DNA from: Pseudomonadota bacterium
Lineage (GTDB): Bacteria; Pseudomonadota; Gammaproteobacteria; Burkholderiales; Rhodocyclaceae
Direction: 5' to 3'
Assembly: GCA_018262195.1 (NCBI GenBank)
Contig: JAGTRS010000012.1
Location: forward strand, 1-64,000
Length of the DNA stretch: 64,000 bases
Shown: positions 54,699-63,525 of the stretch, one piece after another
How the letters are laid out: each line of letters opens with the position of its first letter
How positions within the stretch are numbered: the first letter of the stretch is position 1
Translations under genes and position numbers: made by a program
The notes under the pieces: generated by a model
Told to the model about the DNA's origin: nothing
Seen by the model: the letters and a program-made list of their open reading frames with translations, nothing else
Databases searched by the model: none

Positions 54699-55421
54699 TT
54701 AGAGATGCGGTATTTGCCGGGCCAAGCGGCGCAGTTCGAGGCGGCGCGCTTTCCAGTCCGGGCAGAGTTGTTCCACCACAGACCAGAAGCGCGGGCTGTG
54801 GTTCATTTCCTTGAGGTGTGCCAGTTCATGGCAGACAACATAATCGACAACGTTCAGCGGCATCAGCACCAGGCGCCAGTTCAGCGAGATGTCGCCACGG
54901 TGATTGCAGCTACCCCAGCGGGTACGGGCCGATGAAAGCCGCAAGGGGGGCGTGCTGGCGGTGCCGAGTTGGGGGGCGTAAATTCTGAGCCGTTCGGTAA
55001 ACACGGCCCGCGCTTTCTCGCGCAGGGCCTTCTCAAGCAGTGCGTTGAGATCGCCGGCGCTGGCCGGGTGAAGGTAGAGTGTGCCGGGGCCGAATTGCCA
55101 GCGGGCACGGCCAATGGTGGTGAGCGCAAGGGTCAGCGGCTCGCCCAATACGGAAATGACCGTACCGTCGGCAATTGCCAGCTTGCCGGGGGTAGGGTGG
55201 TCGCGCCAAGTGGCTAGCTTGTCGAGCACCCACTCGCCATGCTGGTGAATCAGTTTTTCGATGTCGCCAATCCGAGCACGGGTCGGGGCGCCGACCCGCA
55301 GGCCGCGATGGTCGATGGTCAGGCCGATTGTGCGTCGCTGGCTGCGCCGCAATTGATACGCAACGTCCGCACCGGCAATGGCGATGCGGTGGCTTGTTTC
55401 AGGTGGCGTTATGCTGGGCAT
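54699..55421 (-). CDS. YgjP-like zinc metallopeptidase (DUF45/SprT-like)
   Basis: A 240-residue protein with the zinc site HELAH at 198-202 and a third His at 208 ([11 protein letters not shown]), preceded by the SARTRWGSC family signature at 164-172. This is the YgjP/WLM-type fold; the natural substrate is not known. The start overlaps the end of plsC by 23 bases in another frame, which is long but consistent with the first ATG and the conserved N-terminal region. Confidence 0.88.
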   Translation of the reverse strand: MPSITPPETSHRIAIAGADVAYQLRRSQRRTIGLTIDHRGLRVGAPTRARIGDIEKLIHQHGEWVLDKLATWRDHPTPGKLAIADGTVISVLGEPLTLALTTIGRARWQFGPGTLYLHPASAGDLNALLEKALREKARAVFTERLRIYAPQLGTASTPPLRLSSARTRWGSCNHRGDISLNWRLVLMPLNVVDYVVCHELAHLKEMNHSPRFWSVVEQLCPDWKARRLELRRLARQIPHL

Positions 55422-56151
55422 CCGAGTAACGGTGCGGCGAGATGCGGTGCATCTCGTCTTCGATCCATGCTTCGGCCTTCTGGTTGACCTCGGCTTCGGT
55501 CATGCCGGTGGCGTCGAAGGCCGGGCCAATACTGACGGTGATGGTGCCCGGCGTTTTCAGGAAAGCCTGGCGCGGCCAGAGTTCGCCGGCGTCGTGGGCG
55601 ATCGGTACGACCTTGCAGCCAACCCGGGTGGCAAGATAGGCGCCGCCTGGCTTGTAGCGTTTCTTGTGGCCTGGCGCGACGCGTGTGCCTTCCGGGAAGA
55701 GGATGACATAGAAGCCCTGTTGTAGCCGTTCGCGGCCTTGGGTGACGACCTGGTCAAGCGCATCCTTGCCGGCAGCGCGGTCGATGGAAATCATCTTCAT
55801 GGCGGCCAGGCCCCAGCCGACCAGCGGTACCTTGAGCAATTCCTTCTTGAGTACGAAAACGCAGTAGGCACCATGCGGCACGTAGTCCTGCAGCGTCATG
55901 GTTTCCCAGGCCGACTGGTGCTTGGCGAGAATGACGCAAGGTTCCTGCGGCATGTTTTCCAGGCCGATGACCTTCGGACGAATGCCGAGAATGTTCTCGA
56001 CACCGAACTGAATGCCGAGGCGCCACAGTTTGCCGAAGCGGTAGCCCCAGAGGCCGCGCAAGACCAGTGCAGCGACGACGACGAGCGGTGCGGTCAGGAT
56101 GGACCAGACCAAGGCGTAGGCCATGAAGACGCTGGAGCGCAGGGTTTTCAT
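55399..56151 (-). CDS. plsC: 1-acyl-sn-glycerol-3-phosphate acyltransferase
   Basis: Makes phosphatidate from lysophosphatidate in the inner membrane. The 250-residue protein has an N-terminal hydrophobic helix (about 9-33), the catalytic HQSAWE (H78-x4-E83; Glu replaces the usual Asp of HX4D, a common variant) and the glycerol-phosphate motif FPEGTR (152-157). Its ATG overlaps the gmhB stop (ATGA). Confidence 0.93.
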   Translation of the reverse strand: MKTLRSSVFMAYALVWSILTAPLVVVAALVLRGLWGYRFGKLWRLGIQFGVENILGIRPKVIGLENMPQEPCVILAKHQSAWETMTLQDYVPHGAYCVFVLKKELLKVPLVGWGLAAMKMISIDRAAGKDALDQVVTQGRERLQQGFYVILFPEGTRVAPGHKKRYKPGGAYLATRVGCKVVPIAHDAGELWPRQAFLKTPGTITVSIGPAFDATGMTEAEVNQKAEAWIEDEMHRISPHRYSDAQHNAT

Positions 56152-56699
56152 GGCGTTGTTTCCTTGAGGATGGAATCGACGGCGGCCGAAAGGTCGCGAA
56201 ACTCCAGCGTGCCTTCCGGCAGATCACCTTCTGACTTGGTTTTTTCGCCCTTGCCGGTCAGCACCAGCATCGGCAAACAACCGACGGCGGCACAGGCCTG
56301 CAGATCGCGCAGCGAGTCGCCTATGGCGGGAACGCCCTTGAGCTCGACATTCAGCGTTTCCGAAATGCGCTTGAACATGCCGGGTTTAGGCTTCCGACAG
56401 TCACACTTTGAGTCGGCCGCGTGCGGGCAGTAGAAAATTGCATCGATCCGGCCGCCCAAGGCCACCACGGCCTTGTGCATCTTGGTGTGGATCTGGTTCA
56501 GGGTTTCCATGTCGAACAGGCCACGCCCGACGCCCGACTGATTGGTCGCGACGACCACCTTGTAACCACTCTGGCTGAGGCGGGCGATGGCTTCCAGGCT
56601 GCCCGGGATCGGCTTCCACTCGGCCGGGTTCTTGATGAACTGGGCGGAATCGAAGTTGATGACGCCGTCGCGGTCGAGAATGACAAGTTTCGTGGGCAT
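56148..56699 (-). CDS. gmhB: D,D-heptose 1,7-bisphosphate phosphatase
   Basis: Dephosphorylates heptose 1,7-bisphosphate at C7 in LPS core heptose synthesis. A 183-residue HAD enzyme: the nucleophile motif LDRDG (8-12), NQSGVGRG, and the zinc-binding CPH...CDCRKPKPGM loop. The ATG at 56699 has AAGGG 9 bases upstream; an ATG three codons earlier is too close to it. It lies 16 bases after glyS. Confidence 0.92.
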   Translation of the reverse strand: MPTKLVILDRDGVINFDSAQFIKNPAEWKPIPGSLEAIARLSQSGYKVVVATNQSGVGRGLFDMETLNQIHTKMHKAVVALGGRIDAIFYCPHAADSKCDCRKPKPGMFKRISETLNVELKGVPAIGDSLRDLQACAAVGCLPMLVLTGKGEKTKSEGDLPEGTLEFRDLSAAVDSILKETTP

Positions 56700-56715
56700 G
56701 GCGGCCATCCCTTGC

Positions 56716-58824
56716 TTAGGCGGAAAGCTTGGAAATATCGGCGACCTGGTTCATCGCCACATGCAGCTTGGCCAGCAGGCCGAGGCGGTTGGCACGCAGG
56801 GCTGGATCGTCGGCATTGACCATGACGCCGTCGAAGAAACTGTCGACCGGCGCTCGCAACGCGGCCAGCGCCTGCAGTGACTCGGTGTAGTCGCCGGTGA
56901 CGAAGGCCGCATCGGCCTGCGGTACGACCTCCACGAGCGCGTCGTGCAGGGCGATTTCAGGAGCTTCCTTGAGAAGGGCGCTATCAACCGTCGGCTCGAC
57001 AGGGTTTTCGACCTTCTTCAGGATATTGCTGACCCGCTTGTTGGCAGCAGCCAGGGCGGCGGATTCCGGCAGGGCGGCGAAGGCGCGCACGGCGGCAAGG
57101 CGCTTCGGGATGTCGCCCAGACGTTGCGGCCGCTGCGACACTACCGCATCGACTTCCTGCGCCGTGTAACCCTGCTCGCGCAGGCTACCGGCCAGCCGGT
57201 CGTAAATGAAGTCGGCCAGCGCGGCCTCGGCTGGTTTGAAACCGTCGACCGAGGCGAATGGGGCGGCGGCGGTTTGCAGCAGTTGATCCAGCGGCAGGGC
57301 GAGATCACCTTCGCTCAGCATGCGGATGACGCCGAGGGCGTGGCGGCGTAGCGCGAACGGGTCGCGGTCGCCGGTCGGAATCTGGCCGATGCCGAACATG
57401 CCAACCAGCGTTTCCAGCTTGTCGGCCAGCGCCACGACGGTGCCGACCTGGCCTCGCGGCAAGGTGTCGCCGGCGAAACGCGGCTTGTAGTGGTCTTCGA
57501 CGGCGTCGGCTACATCGGCGTTGAGGCCGTCATGCAGGGCGTAGTAGCGGCCCATGGTGCCCTGCAACTCCGGGAATTCGCCGACCATGTCGGTCAGCAG
57601 ATCGGCCTTGGCCAGGACGGCTGCCTGTTCGGCGTGCAGCGCGAGCGCTTCGCCGCCGAGCGACTGGCCGATGGTGCGGGCAATTGCGGCGACGCGCTGC
57701 ATGCGCTCGCCCTGAGTGCCCAGCTTGTTGTGATAGACGACCTTGGACAGTCCGATGACGCGGGATTCCAGCGATTTCTTGCGATCCTGGTCGAAGAAGA
57801 ACTTGGCATCCGCCAGACGCGGGCGGACGACGCGCTCGTTGCCGCCGATCACGGCGGAAGCGTCTTCCGGGCTGATGTTGCTGACGACGAGGAACTTGTT
57901 GGTCAGCTTGCCGGCCGCATCGAGCAGCGGGAAGTACTTCTGGTTGGCCTTCATGGTCAGGATCAGGCATTCCTGCGGCACGGCGAGGAATTCTTCTTCG
58001 AACTGGCCGATCAGGACATTCGGGCGCTCGACCAGTGCGGTCACTTCGTCGAGCAGCGCGTCGTCGTCGATCGGCTTGCCGCCGGCCTTGGCGGCAGCAG
58101 CTGCAAGCTGGCGGGCGATTTCGGCACGACGCTCGGCGAAGGAGGCGATGACAGCGCCGTCGGTAGCGAGCTTGGTGGCGTATTCGTCGGCGTTGGCGAA
58201 AACGACCGGATCAACGGCAGCTTCAAAACGGTGACCATGCGTTTCGCGGCCGGAAGTCAGACCAAGGATGGCGAGCGGCACAACATCGCTGCCGTGCAGG
58301 GCAACGAGGCCATGCGCCGGGCGCACGAAATTGACGCTGCTCCAGCCGTCCTGCAGCTGGTAGCTCATGACCTTGGGGATGGGCAGCGCAGCGAGGGCGG
58401 CTTCGAGCGCCTTCTGCAGGCCTTCGGACAGCGTGGAACCCTTGGCCAGGCTTTCATAGAACAGCACGTCAGCCTTGCCGTCATTTTCGCGGCGCAGGTT
58501 GGGCACGCATGAAGCGTCGGCGCCGAGTGCGGCCAGTTTCTTGAGCAGGGCCGGCGTGGCGTTGCCGGCAGCGTCGAGGCCAACGGCGACCGGCATGAGT
58601 TTCTGGACCACCGGCTTGTCGGCGGCGACGGCAGCGACTTCGGTGACGTGGGCAGCCAGGCGGCGCGGCGACGCGTAGGCGGTGACGACGGCGCCATCGG
58701 TGGTCAGGCCGTCTTTCTTCAGTGCGGCAGCCAGTGTCTGGGCAAACACTTCGCCCAGCTTCTTGAGCGCCTTGGGCGGCAGTTCTTCAACAAACAGTTC
58801 AACGAGCAGATTTTTTGACGACAT
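56716..58824 (-). CDS. glyS: Glycyl-tRNA synthetase beta subunit
   Basis: The tRNA-binding subunit of the bacterial alpha2-beta2 glycyl-tRNA synthetase, 702 residues. It starts LLVELFVEELPPKALKKLGE, and the HGHRFEA, RPRLADAKFFFDQDRKKSLESR and DPFALRRHALGVIRML blocks are typical. It begins 1 base after the glyQ stop with no ribosome site of its own, so it depends on coupled translation. Confidence 0.97.
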   Translation of the reverse strand: MSSKNLLVELFVEELPPKALKKLGEVFAQTLAAALKKDGLTTDGAVVTAYASPRRLAAHVTEVAAVAADKPVVQKLMPVAVGLDAAGNATPALLKKLAALGADASCVPNLRRENDGKADVLFYESLAKGSTLSEGLQKALEAALAALPIPKVMSYQLQDGWSSVNFVRPAHGLVALHGSDVVPLAILGLTSGRETHGHRFEAAVDPVVFANADEYATKLATDGAVIASFAERRAEIARQLAAAAAKAGGKPIDDDALLDEVTALVERPNVLIGQFEEEFLAVPQECLILTMKANQKYFPLLDAAGKLTNKFLVVSNISPEDASAVIGGNERVVRPRLADAKFFFDQDRKKSLESRVIGLSKVVYHNKLGTQGERMQRVAAIARTIGQSLGGEALALHAEQAAVLAKADLLTDMVGEFPELQGTMGRYYALHDGLNADVADAVEDHYKPRFAGDTLPRGQVGTVVALADKLETLVGMFGIGQIPTGDRDPFALRRHALGVIRMLSEGDLALPLDQLLQTAAAPFASVDGFKPAEAALADFIYDRLAGSLREQGYTAQEVDAVVSQRPQRLGDIPKRLAAVRAFAALPESAALAAANKRVSNILKKVENPVEPTVDSALLKEAPEIALHDALVEVVPQADAAFVTGDYTESLQALAALRAPVDSFFDGVMVNADDPALRANRLGLLAKLHVAMNQVADISKLSA

Positions 58825-58825
58825 A

Positions 58826-59770
58826 TCAGGCAGCTTTCTTTGCGTTCTGTTCTTCCAGCTTGGCCAGCACTTCGGCGGCCCATTCCTTCGGCGCCATCGG
58901 GAAGCCGAGGCGGGCGCGGGAATCGAGGTAGGCTTGCGCCACGGCGCGGGCCAGGTTGCGGATTCGGCCGATGTAGGCGGCGCGCTCGGTGACCGAGATA
59001 GCTCCGCGGGCGTCGAGCAGGTTGAAGGTGTGGGCGGCTTTCAGAACTTGCTCGTAGGCGGGCAAGGCCAGCTGGTTGCCCATCAGGTGCACAGCGGTTT
59101 CTTCATGCTTGCCGAAGGCGTGGAACAGGAAGTCGACGTTGCTGTGCTCGAAGTTATAGGCCGACTGCTCGACTTCGTTCTGGTGATAGACGTCGCCGTA
59201 GGTCAGGCCTTCGGTCCACGTCAGGTCGAAAACGTTCTCGACGCCCTGCAGATACATGGCCAGACGTTCGATGCCGTAGGTGATTTCGCCGGTGATCGGT
59301 TTGCAGTCGATGCCGCCGACCTGCTGGAAGTAGGTGAATTGCGTCACTTCCATGCCGTTCATCCAGACTTCCCAACCAAGGCCCCAGGCGCCCAGCGTCG
59401 GGTTTTCCCAGTCGTCTTCAACGAATCGGACATCGTTTTTCTTGAGGTCGAAGCCAAGCGCTTCGAGCGAGCCGAGGTAAAGCTCAAGAATGTTGTCTGG
59501 TGCGGGTTTCAGAACGACCTGGTACTGGTAGTAGTGCTGCATCCGGTTCGGGTTTTCGCCGTAACGACCATCCTTCGGGCGGCGCGACGGCTGCACGTAG
59601 GCCGCTTTCCAGGGTTCCGGGCCGATGGCGCGCAGGAAGGTGGCAGTGTGGCTGGTACCGGCGCCGACTTCCATGTCGTAGGGCTGAAGCAGGGCGCAGC
59701 CCTTGTCGCTCCAGTATTGCTGCAGGCGCAGGATGATTTCCTGAAAGCTCGGTTTTTTGGTGGTGCTCAT
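58826..59770 (-). CDS. glyQ: Glycyl-tRNA synthetase alpha subunit
   Basis: Catalytic class II subunit, 314 residues. The conserved [20 protein letters not shown] and [12 protein letters not shown]-terminus, [19 protein letters not shown] and the [19 protein letters not shown] block are all present. The ATG at 59770 is the first ATG; upstream codons only offer TTG. It heads the operon glyQ-glyS-gmhB-plsC-ygjP-gloA and is divergent from msrA. Confidence 0.97.
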   Translation of the reverse strand: MSTTKKPSFQEIILRLQQYWSDKGCALLQPYDMEVGAGTSHTATFLRAIGPEPWKAAYVQPSRRPKDGRYGENPNRMQHYYQYQVVLKPAPDNILELYLGSLEALGFDLKKNDVRFVEDDWENPTLGAWGLGWEVWMNGMEVTQFTYFQQVGGIDCKPITGEITYGIERLAMYLQGVENVFDLTWTEGLTYGDVYHQNEVEQSAYNFEHSNVDFLFHAFGKHEETAVHLMGNQLALPAYEQVLKAAHTFNLLDARGAISVTERAAYIGRIRNLARAVAQAYLDSRARLGFPMAPKEWAAEVLAKLEEQNAKKAA

Positions 59771-59889
59771 CGGATGCAATCGGTGATGTTCGGAGACTCA
59801 TGATTTTACTTGCTTTTGCCACGGATGGCGCGGAACGAAGGCTGGGGCATACTGTCTGCAACATGTGTGGATAAATAACGGGAATAACG

Positions 59890-60441
59890 ATGCCGGATAC
59901 GATGACTACGCAAAAAACCACGCTGGCCGGAGGCTGCTTCTGGTGCACCGAGGCGGCTTTCGAGCAACTTGATGGCGTGATTTCGGTGCTGCCTGGCTAT
60001 ATGGGCGGGCACGACCCGCAGCCGACCTATGAATCTGTATGCCGGGGCGACAGTGGCCACGCCGAAGTCGTGCAGATCGAGTTCGATCCGGCGAAGATTG
60101 ATTTTGAGACGCTGCTGACGGCCTTTTTCACAATTCACGACCCGACCACCTTGAATCGGCAGGGCCATGACGCAGGCACGCAATACCGCTCGGCCATTTT
60201 CTGCCACGATGCCAGCCAACAGGCACTGGCGCAGGCCATGATCGCCCGCCTTAACGGCGATGGTGTCTGGAGTTCGCCCATCGTCACCGAGGTTACCCCG
60301 GCCTCGACATTCTTCGTTGCCGAGGAATATCACCACCAGTATTTCCGGCGTAATCCACATCAGGGTTATTGCATGGCGGTGGTGGCCCCCAAGGCTCAGA
60401 AACTGCGCAAGGTATTTGCCGATCGCCTGAAGCCGGCGTGA
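59890..60441 (+). CDS. msrA: Peptide-methionine (S)-S-oxide reductase
   Basis: Repairs methionine-S-sulfoxide in proteins. The catalytic motif GCFWC (C16, C19) is at the N-terminus, with the MGGHDPQPTYESVCRGDSGHAEVVQI block after it. A Cys in HQGYCMAVV near the C-terminus is a candidate resolving Cys. No signal peptide, so cytoplasmic. GGGA lies before the ATG. Monocistronic; the next gene has its own strong promoter. Confidence 0.95.
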   Translation: MPDTMTTQKTTLAGGCFWCTEAAFEQLDGVISVLPGYMGGHDPQPTYESVCRGDSGHAEVVQIEFDPAKIDFETLLTAFFTIHDPTTLNRQGHDAGTQYRSAIFCHDASQQALAQAMIARLNGDGVWSSPIVTEVTPASTFFVAEEYHHQYFRRNPHQGYCMAVVAPKAQKLRKVFADRLKPA

Positions 60442-60782
60442 GTCAACCTGACGGTCAGCGGGGAAAAATCGCAAAAATTGAAATGGCCGAGAACCGGCGA
60501 TCTGAACCGCTTTCCGGGCAGCTTTTGCAAAAGGACGATGGGATTTCTGTTGCGGCAATGCAACACAAATAGTCTGTTGCCACCGACCGCAGATTGACAA
60601 TATCTATATAAATCAATATAGTGGAATCAATGCTGCGGTGCAGCATCGGTCGTCGCGGTAAATCACATTATTTGGCCGCGATCTCCAGTGATCCCATTCC
60701 GGGGCCTGGCCGATGTCGTACCCCCTGTAACCGTTCGCTGTCGAGGAAGCTTCTTGGCAGTGGCAACAGTGAAGGAGGTCGC
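60442..60782. other. Intergenic and long 5' leader of the lytic transglycosylase gene
   Basis: About 150 bases after msrA without a gene, then a strong promoter and a roughly 155-base leader. Stems in the leader: ATGCTGC-GGT-GCAGCAT (60630-60646), TCGCGG / CCGCGA (60653-60658 and 60676-60681), and CTGTC / GGCAG around GAAGCTTC (60738-60760). The whole leader is also open in frame with the downstream gene. Confidence 0.55.
60594..60622 (+). promoter_or_regulatory. Strong sigma-70 promoter
   Basis: TTGACA (60594-60599), a 17-base AT-rich spacer and TATAGT (60617-60622): 6 of 6 and 5 of 6 to consensus. Expected start of transcription near 60629. Confidence 0.88.
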
Positions 60783-61514
60783 ATGTTTACCTCAACAGTT
60801 TTTCCCTCATCGATGTTGCGGCTTTCTGCTGCTGCGTCCTCAATGTTCCAGAAGTTCCTGATGTTGGCCGGCGTGTTTTTCGTGCTGGCTCTGGTCGGCG
60901 TCCAGAGTGGCAATCCCACCATGCTTGGCGGCCTGAAATCGCTGATGCCGGCGAGCGAAGCAGTCTCGCTCGATGACGAACTGGCGGTAGAAGATATCGA
61001 CCCCGCTACCGAGACCCTCAGTGCCCGCATGCGCGGTGCGATGGATTATGTTTCCCGCCGATATCGCGTGGCGCCGGATGCCCTCGAACCTATTTTTGCC
61101 ACGGCCCAGGCCACCGGCCGACAATTGCATCTCGACCCGCTGCTGATCATCGCCGTCATTGGTATCGAATCGCGCTTCAACCCGTTCTCGGAAAGCGTCG
61201 TTGGTGCCAAGGGGCTGATGCAGGTCATGCCCCGTTTTCATCAGGACAAGTTGCCGGAGGATGCCGATCAGGCAGCCTTCCTCAATCCGGTGATCAATGT
61301 CCAGGTCGGGGCCAAGGTCCTGCAGGAATCGATCCGTCGCAACGGAGGGCTGGAAAGCGGCCTGCAGCAGTTCGGCGGGGCGACCAGCGATCCGGACCGG
61401 CGCTACGCCAGCAAGGTGCTGGCCGAAAAGCAGCGTCTTGAACAGGCCGTCCAGCACCTGCGTGCCAGCCGTAACACCCAGGCTGCCGTGGCTGGCGCCA
61501 GCAAGGCCGGTTAA
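60783..61514 (+). CDS. Membrane-anchored lytic transglycosylase (SLT domain)
   Basis: A 243-residue peptidoglycan-cleaving enzyme. An N-terminal hydrophobic segment (about 24-42) probably anchors it in the inner membrane, with the catalytic domain in the periplasm. The SLT domain (about 105-230) has catalytic E129 in GIESRFNP and GAKGLMQVMP (141-150). The ATG at 60783 has a GGAGG ribosome site. The frame is open back to 60621, so a longer form starting at ATG 60630 is formally possible. Confidence 0.87.
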   Translation: MFTSTVFPSSMLRLSAAASSMFQKFLMLAGVFFVLALVGVQSGNPTMLGGLKSLMPASEAVSLDDELAVEDIDPATETLSARMRGAMDYVSRRYRVAPDALEPIFATAQATGRQLHLDPLLIIAVIGIESRFNPFSESVVGAKGLMQVMPRFHQDKLPEDADQAAFLNPVINVQVGAKVLQESIRRNGGLESGLQQFGGATSDPDRRYASKVLAEKQRLEQAVQHLRASRNTQAAVAGASKAG

Positions 61515-61522
61515 GGGCCTGC

Positions 61523-61538
61523 GCCCGCTTCGGCGGGC
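61523..61538. terminator. Hairpin between convergent genes
   Basis: Perfect GCCCGC-TTCG-GCGGGC stem with a stable tetraloop, 9 bases after the transglycosylase stop. No T-run, so termination strength is uncertain; it could serve both strands. Confidence 0.5.
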
Positions 61539-61544
61539 TGGAAC

Positions 61545-62396
61545 TTAAAGCCCGTTGGCTGGCAGGTCGTCGTCGATGAAGGCGACCAGTTCGCGAACGA
61601 AGCGTTCGCGCTGCCACTGGTGCGGCGAATGGTCGGTGCCCTCATAAATGCGCAGCACGGCGTTCGGGATGTTGTCGGCGACGTATTGCGCTGTCGACGA
61701 GTGGTAGAAATTGCTTTCGCCGCCGTAGACCAGCAGGGTCGGTAGCGGAATGTTGGCCAGCACGTCGCGATAGTCGGCGGCGGTCAGGCTCAGCCAGCAG
61801 TTGATCAGCGGCTCCGGGTTCTGGGCCTGTAGTGCGGCGCGCGAGCGTTGCCAGCCTGAGGCATTCTGCAGGTACTTCTCCTCGGCCCGCTTGTTCAAGC
61901 CGTGCGCCGTCAATTTCAGCACGCCCTCGGCAAAATCGTCGCGCAGCCAGGACACCAGCTCGTCGTTACGGTCGACGCCAAAATCCCCGTAAATCCCGTG
62001 TTCCCAGTCGTCGGCCGTCAGCAGCCTGGGCGACTGGTCGATCAGGCACAGCTTGCCGAGGCCGTGCGTGCCGTGGTCGCGCAGGTATTGCCACAGCGTC
62101 AGCGCGCCCATTGAGTGGCCAACGGCGGTGGCATCGTGCAGGCCGTAGTGGTCAATCAGATTTTTCAGGTCACGTGCCATGCGCTCGACGGTGGCCGAGC
62201 CGGGGTGGCCAAGCGTGTGGCCGCCATGACCGCGCGCATCCCAGCGAAAGACGCGATGATGGGCGTTCAGTTCGCCCAGGAAGGGGAACCATTCCTGGCT
62301 GCTTGACGTCCAGCCATGGAGCAGGATCAGCGGCGACCCCTCGCCGGAAATCCGGACGTGGATCTTCTCGCCATCTTCGGCCACGAAATGGGTCAT
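61545..62396 (-). CDS. Alpha/beta hydrolase
   Basis: A 283-residue serine hydrolase of the alpha/beta fold. LILLHGWTSSS forms the oxyanion region, the nucleophile elbow is GHSMG with S95, and the catalytic His lies in GTDHSPHQW near residue 258. No signal peptide, so cytoplasmic. Substrate unknown. It is divergent from the metallo-beta-lactamase-fold gene, 61 bases between starts. Confidence 0.85.
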   Translation of the reverse strand: MTHFVAEDGEKIHVRISGEGSPLILLHGWTSSSQEWFPFLGELNAHHRVFRWDARGHGGHTLGHPGSATVERMARDLKNLIDHYGLHDATAVGHSMGALTLWQYLRDHGTHGLGKLCLIDQSPRLLTADDWEHGIYGDFGVDRNDELVSWLRDDFAEGVLKLTAHGLNKRAEEKYLQNASGWQRSRAALQAQNPEPLINCWLSLTAADYRDVLANIPLPTLLVYGGESNFYHSSTAQYVADNIPNAVLRIYEGTDHSPHQWQRERFVRELVAFIDDDLPANGL

Positions 62397-62428
62397 CGCT
62401 CAACTCTTTGAAATCGCAAGGCCGCCAG

Positions 62429-62434
62429 TATAAT
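62429..62434 (+). promoter_or_regulatory. Candidate -10 box of the MBL-fold gene
   Basis: Perfect TATAAT with TTTGAA (62407-62412) 16 bases upstream as a weak -35. It precedes a GGAGG ribosome site. Confidence 0.55.
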
Positions 62435-62457
62435 CGCCGGCGTCAATACGGAGGAGT

Positions 62458-63408
62458 ATGGAAATGTTCGACTGGAGAGACTACGGCAACGGCATCATCG
62501 CTTTCGACGCCGGCTACGTGCGCCCGATCCTGGCCGCGATCCACATGATCGTCGACGATGGCCGCGTCGCCTTCATCGACACCGGCAGCAACGACTCGCT
62601 GCCCAATGTGCTGGAAGCGCTGAACAAGGTCGGCCTGGGGCGCGAGGCAGTCGATTACGTCATCCTGACTCACATCCACCTCGACCATGCCGGTGGCGCC
62701 GGTGCGCTGATGCGCGAATTCCCCAATGCCAAGCTGGTTGTGCATCCACGCGGTTCGCGCCACATGGCCGAACCTTCCAAGCTGGTCGCCGGCGTTACCG
62801 CCGTCTACGGCAAGGAATATGTCGACACCGTTTACGGCAACATCCTGCCCATACCGGCCGAGCGCATCATCGACGCCCACGAAGGCCTGACCCTGCAACT
62901 AGGCAGCAGCGAACTGCTCTGCATCGACACGCCGGGACACGCCAAACACCACATCTGCATCGTCGACCAGAAGGCCAATGCCATCTTCACCGGCGACATG
63001 TTCGGGCTTTCCTACCGCGAATTCGACGTCGATGGCCGCCAGTTCATCCAGCCGACCACCAGCCCGACCCAGTTCGATCCGGCAGAAATGCGCACATCCA
63101 TTGACCGCCTGCTCGGCTACGCTCCGCAGGCCATGTATCTGACCCACTACGCGCAGGTGCATGATGTGCCGGCCCGAGGCGCCGATCTACACCGCCGCCT
63201 CGACGCCCACGTCGCCATCGCCGAAGCGCATGCCAATGACGGCGAAACGCGCCATGCCGCGACCAAGCAGGAACTCACAGCTTATCTGCTGGCTGAATTG
63301 CGCAGTCATGGCTGCACGCTGCCCGAAGGGACCATCCTTGACATCCTCGCCACCGACCTCGAACTCAACGTGCAGGGTCTGACTTGGTGGCTGGATCACC
63401 GAGGCTGA
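62458..63408 (+). CDS. MBL-fold metallo-hydrolase
   Basis: A 316-residue metallo-beta-lactamase-fold protein. The metal-binding motif THIHLDHAGG is at 71-80, with further ligands in HPRGSRHM, DTPGHAKHH and TGDMF. The C-terminal helical extension (about 240-316) is beyond the core fold. No signal peptide. Substrate unknown; the family includes glyoxalase II, lactonases and phosphodiesterases. GGAGG precedes the ATG at 62458; a second ATG at 62464 is also possible. Confidence 0.87.
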   Translation: MEMFDWRDYGNGIIAFDAGYVRPILAAIHMIVDDGRVAFIDTGSNDSLPNVLEALNKVGLGREAVDYVILTHIHLDHAGGAGALMREFPNAKLVVHPRGSRHMAEPSKLVAGVTAVYGKEYVDTVYGNILPIPAERIIDAHEGLTLQLGSSELLCIDTPGHAKHHICIVDQKANAIFTGDMFGLSYREFDVDGRQFIQPTTSPTQFDPAEMRTSIDRLLGYAPQAMYLTHYAQVHDVPARGADLHRRLDAHVAIAEAHANDGETRHAATKQELTAYLLAELRSHGCTLPEGTILDILATDLELNVQGLTWWLDHRG

Positions 63409-63419
63409 TTCGCGGTTTG

Positions 63420-63440
63420 CCTCGCCATGAGCGAGGTTTG
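63420..63440 (+). terminator. Possible terminator after the MBL-fold gene
   Basis: CCTCGC-CATGA-GCGAGG stem followed by TTTG. Short T-run, so only moderate support. Confidence 0.5.
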
Positions 63441-63501
63441 ATGTGCGCCTGACTCGCGAACCGGCGGCCAACCGGAAAATCTCCCGAGGTTGAAATGTCG
63501 C

Positions 63502-63525
63502 AGCCGGCTCGCGAATGAGCCGGCT
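63502..63525. terminator. Hairpin at the end of lnt
   Basis: Perfect 9-bp stem AGCCGGCTC / GAGCCGGCT with a 6-base loop, touching the lnt stop codon. No long T-run on the minus strand. Confidence 0.5.

Noticed and set aside
60630-60782. Known riboswitch (c-di-GMP or ydaO type) in the transglycosylase leader
   Set aside because: I could not match the conserved core bases of those classes; only generic stem-loops are visible.
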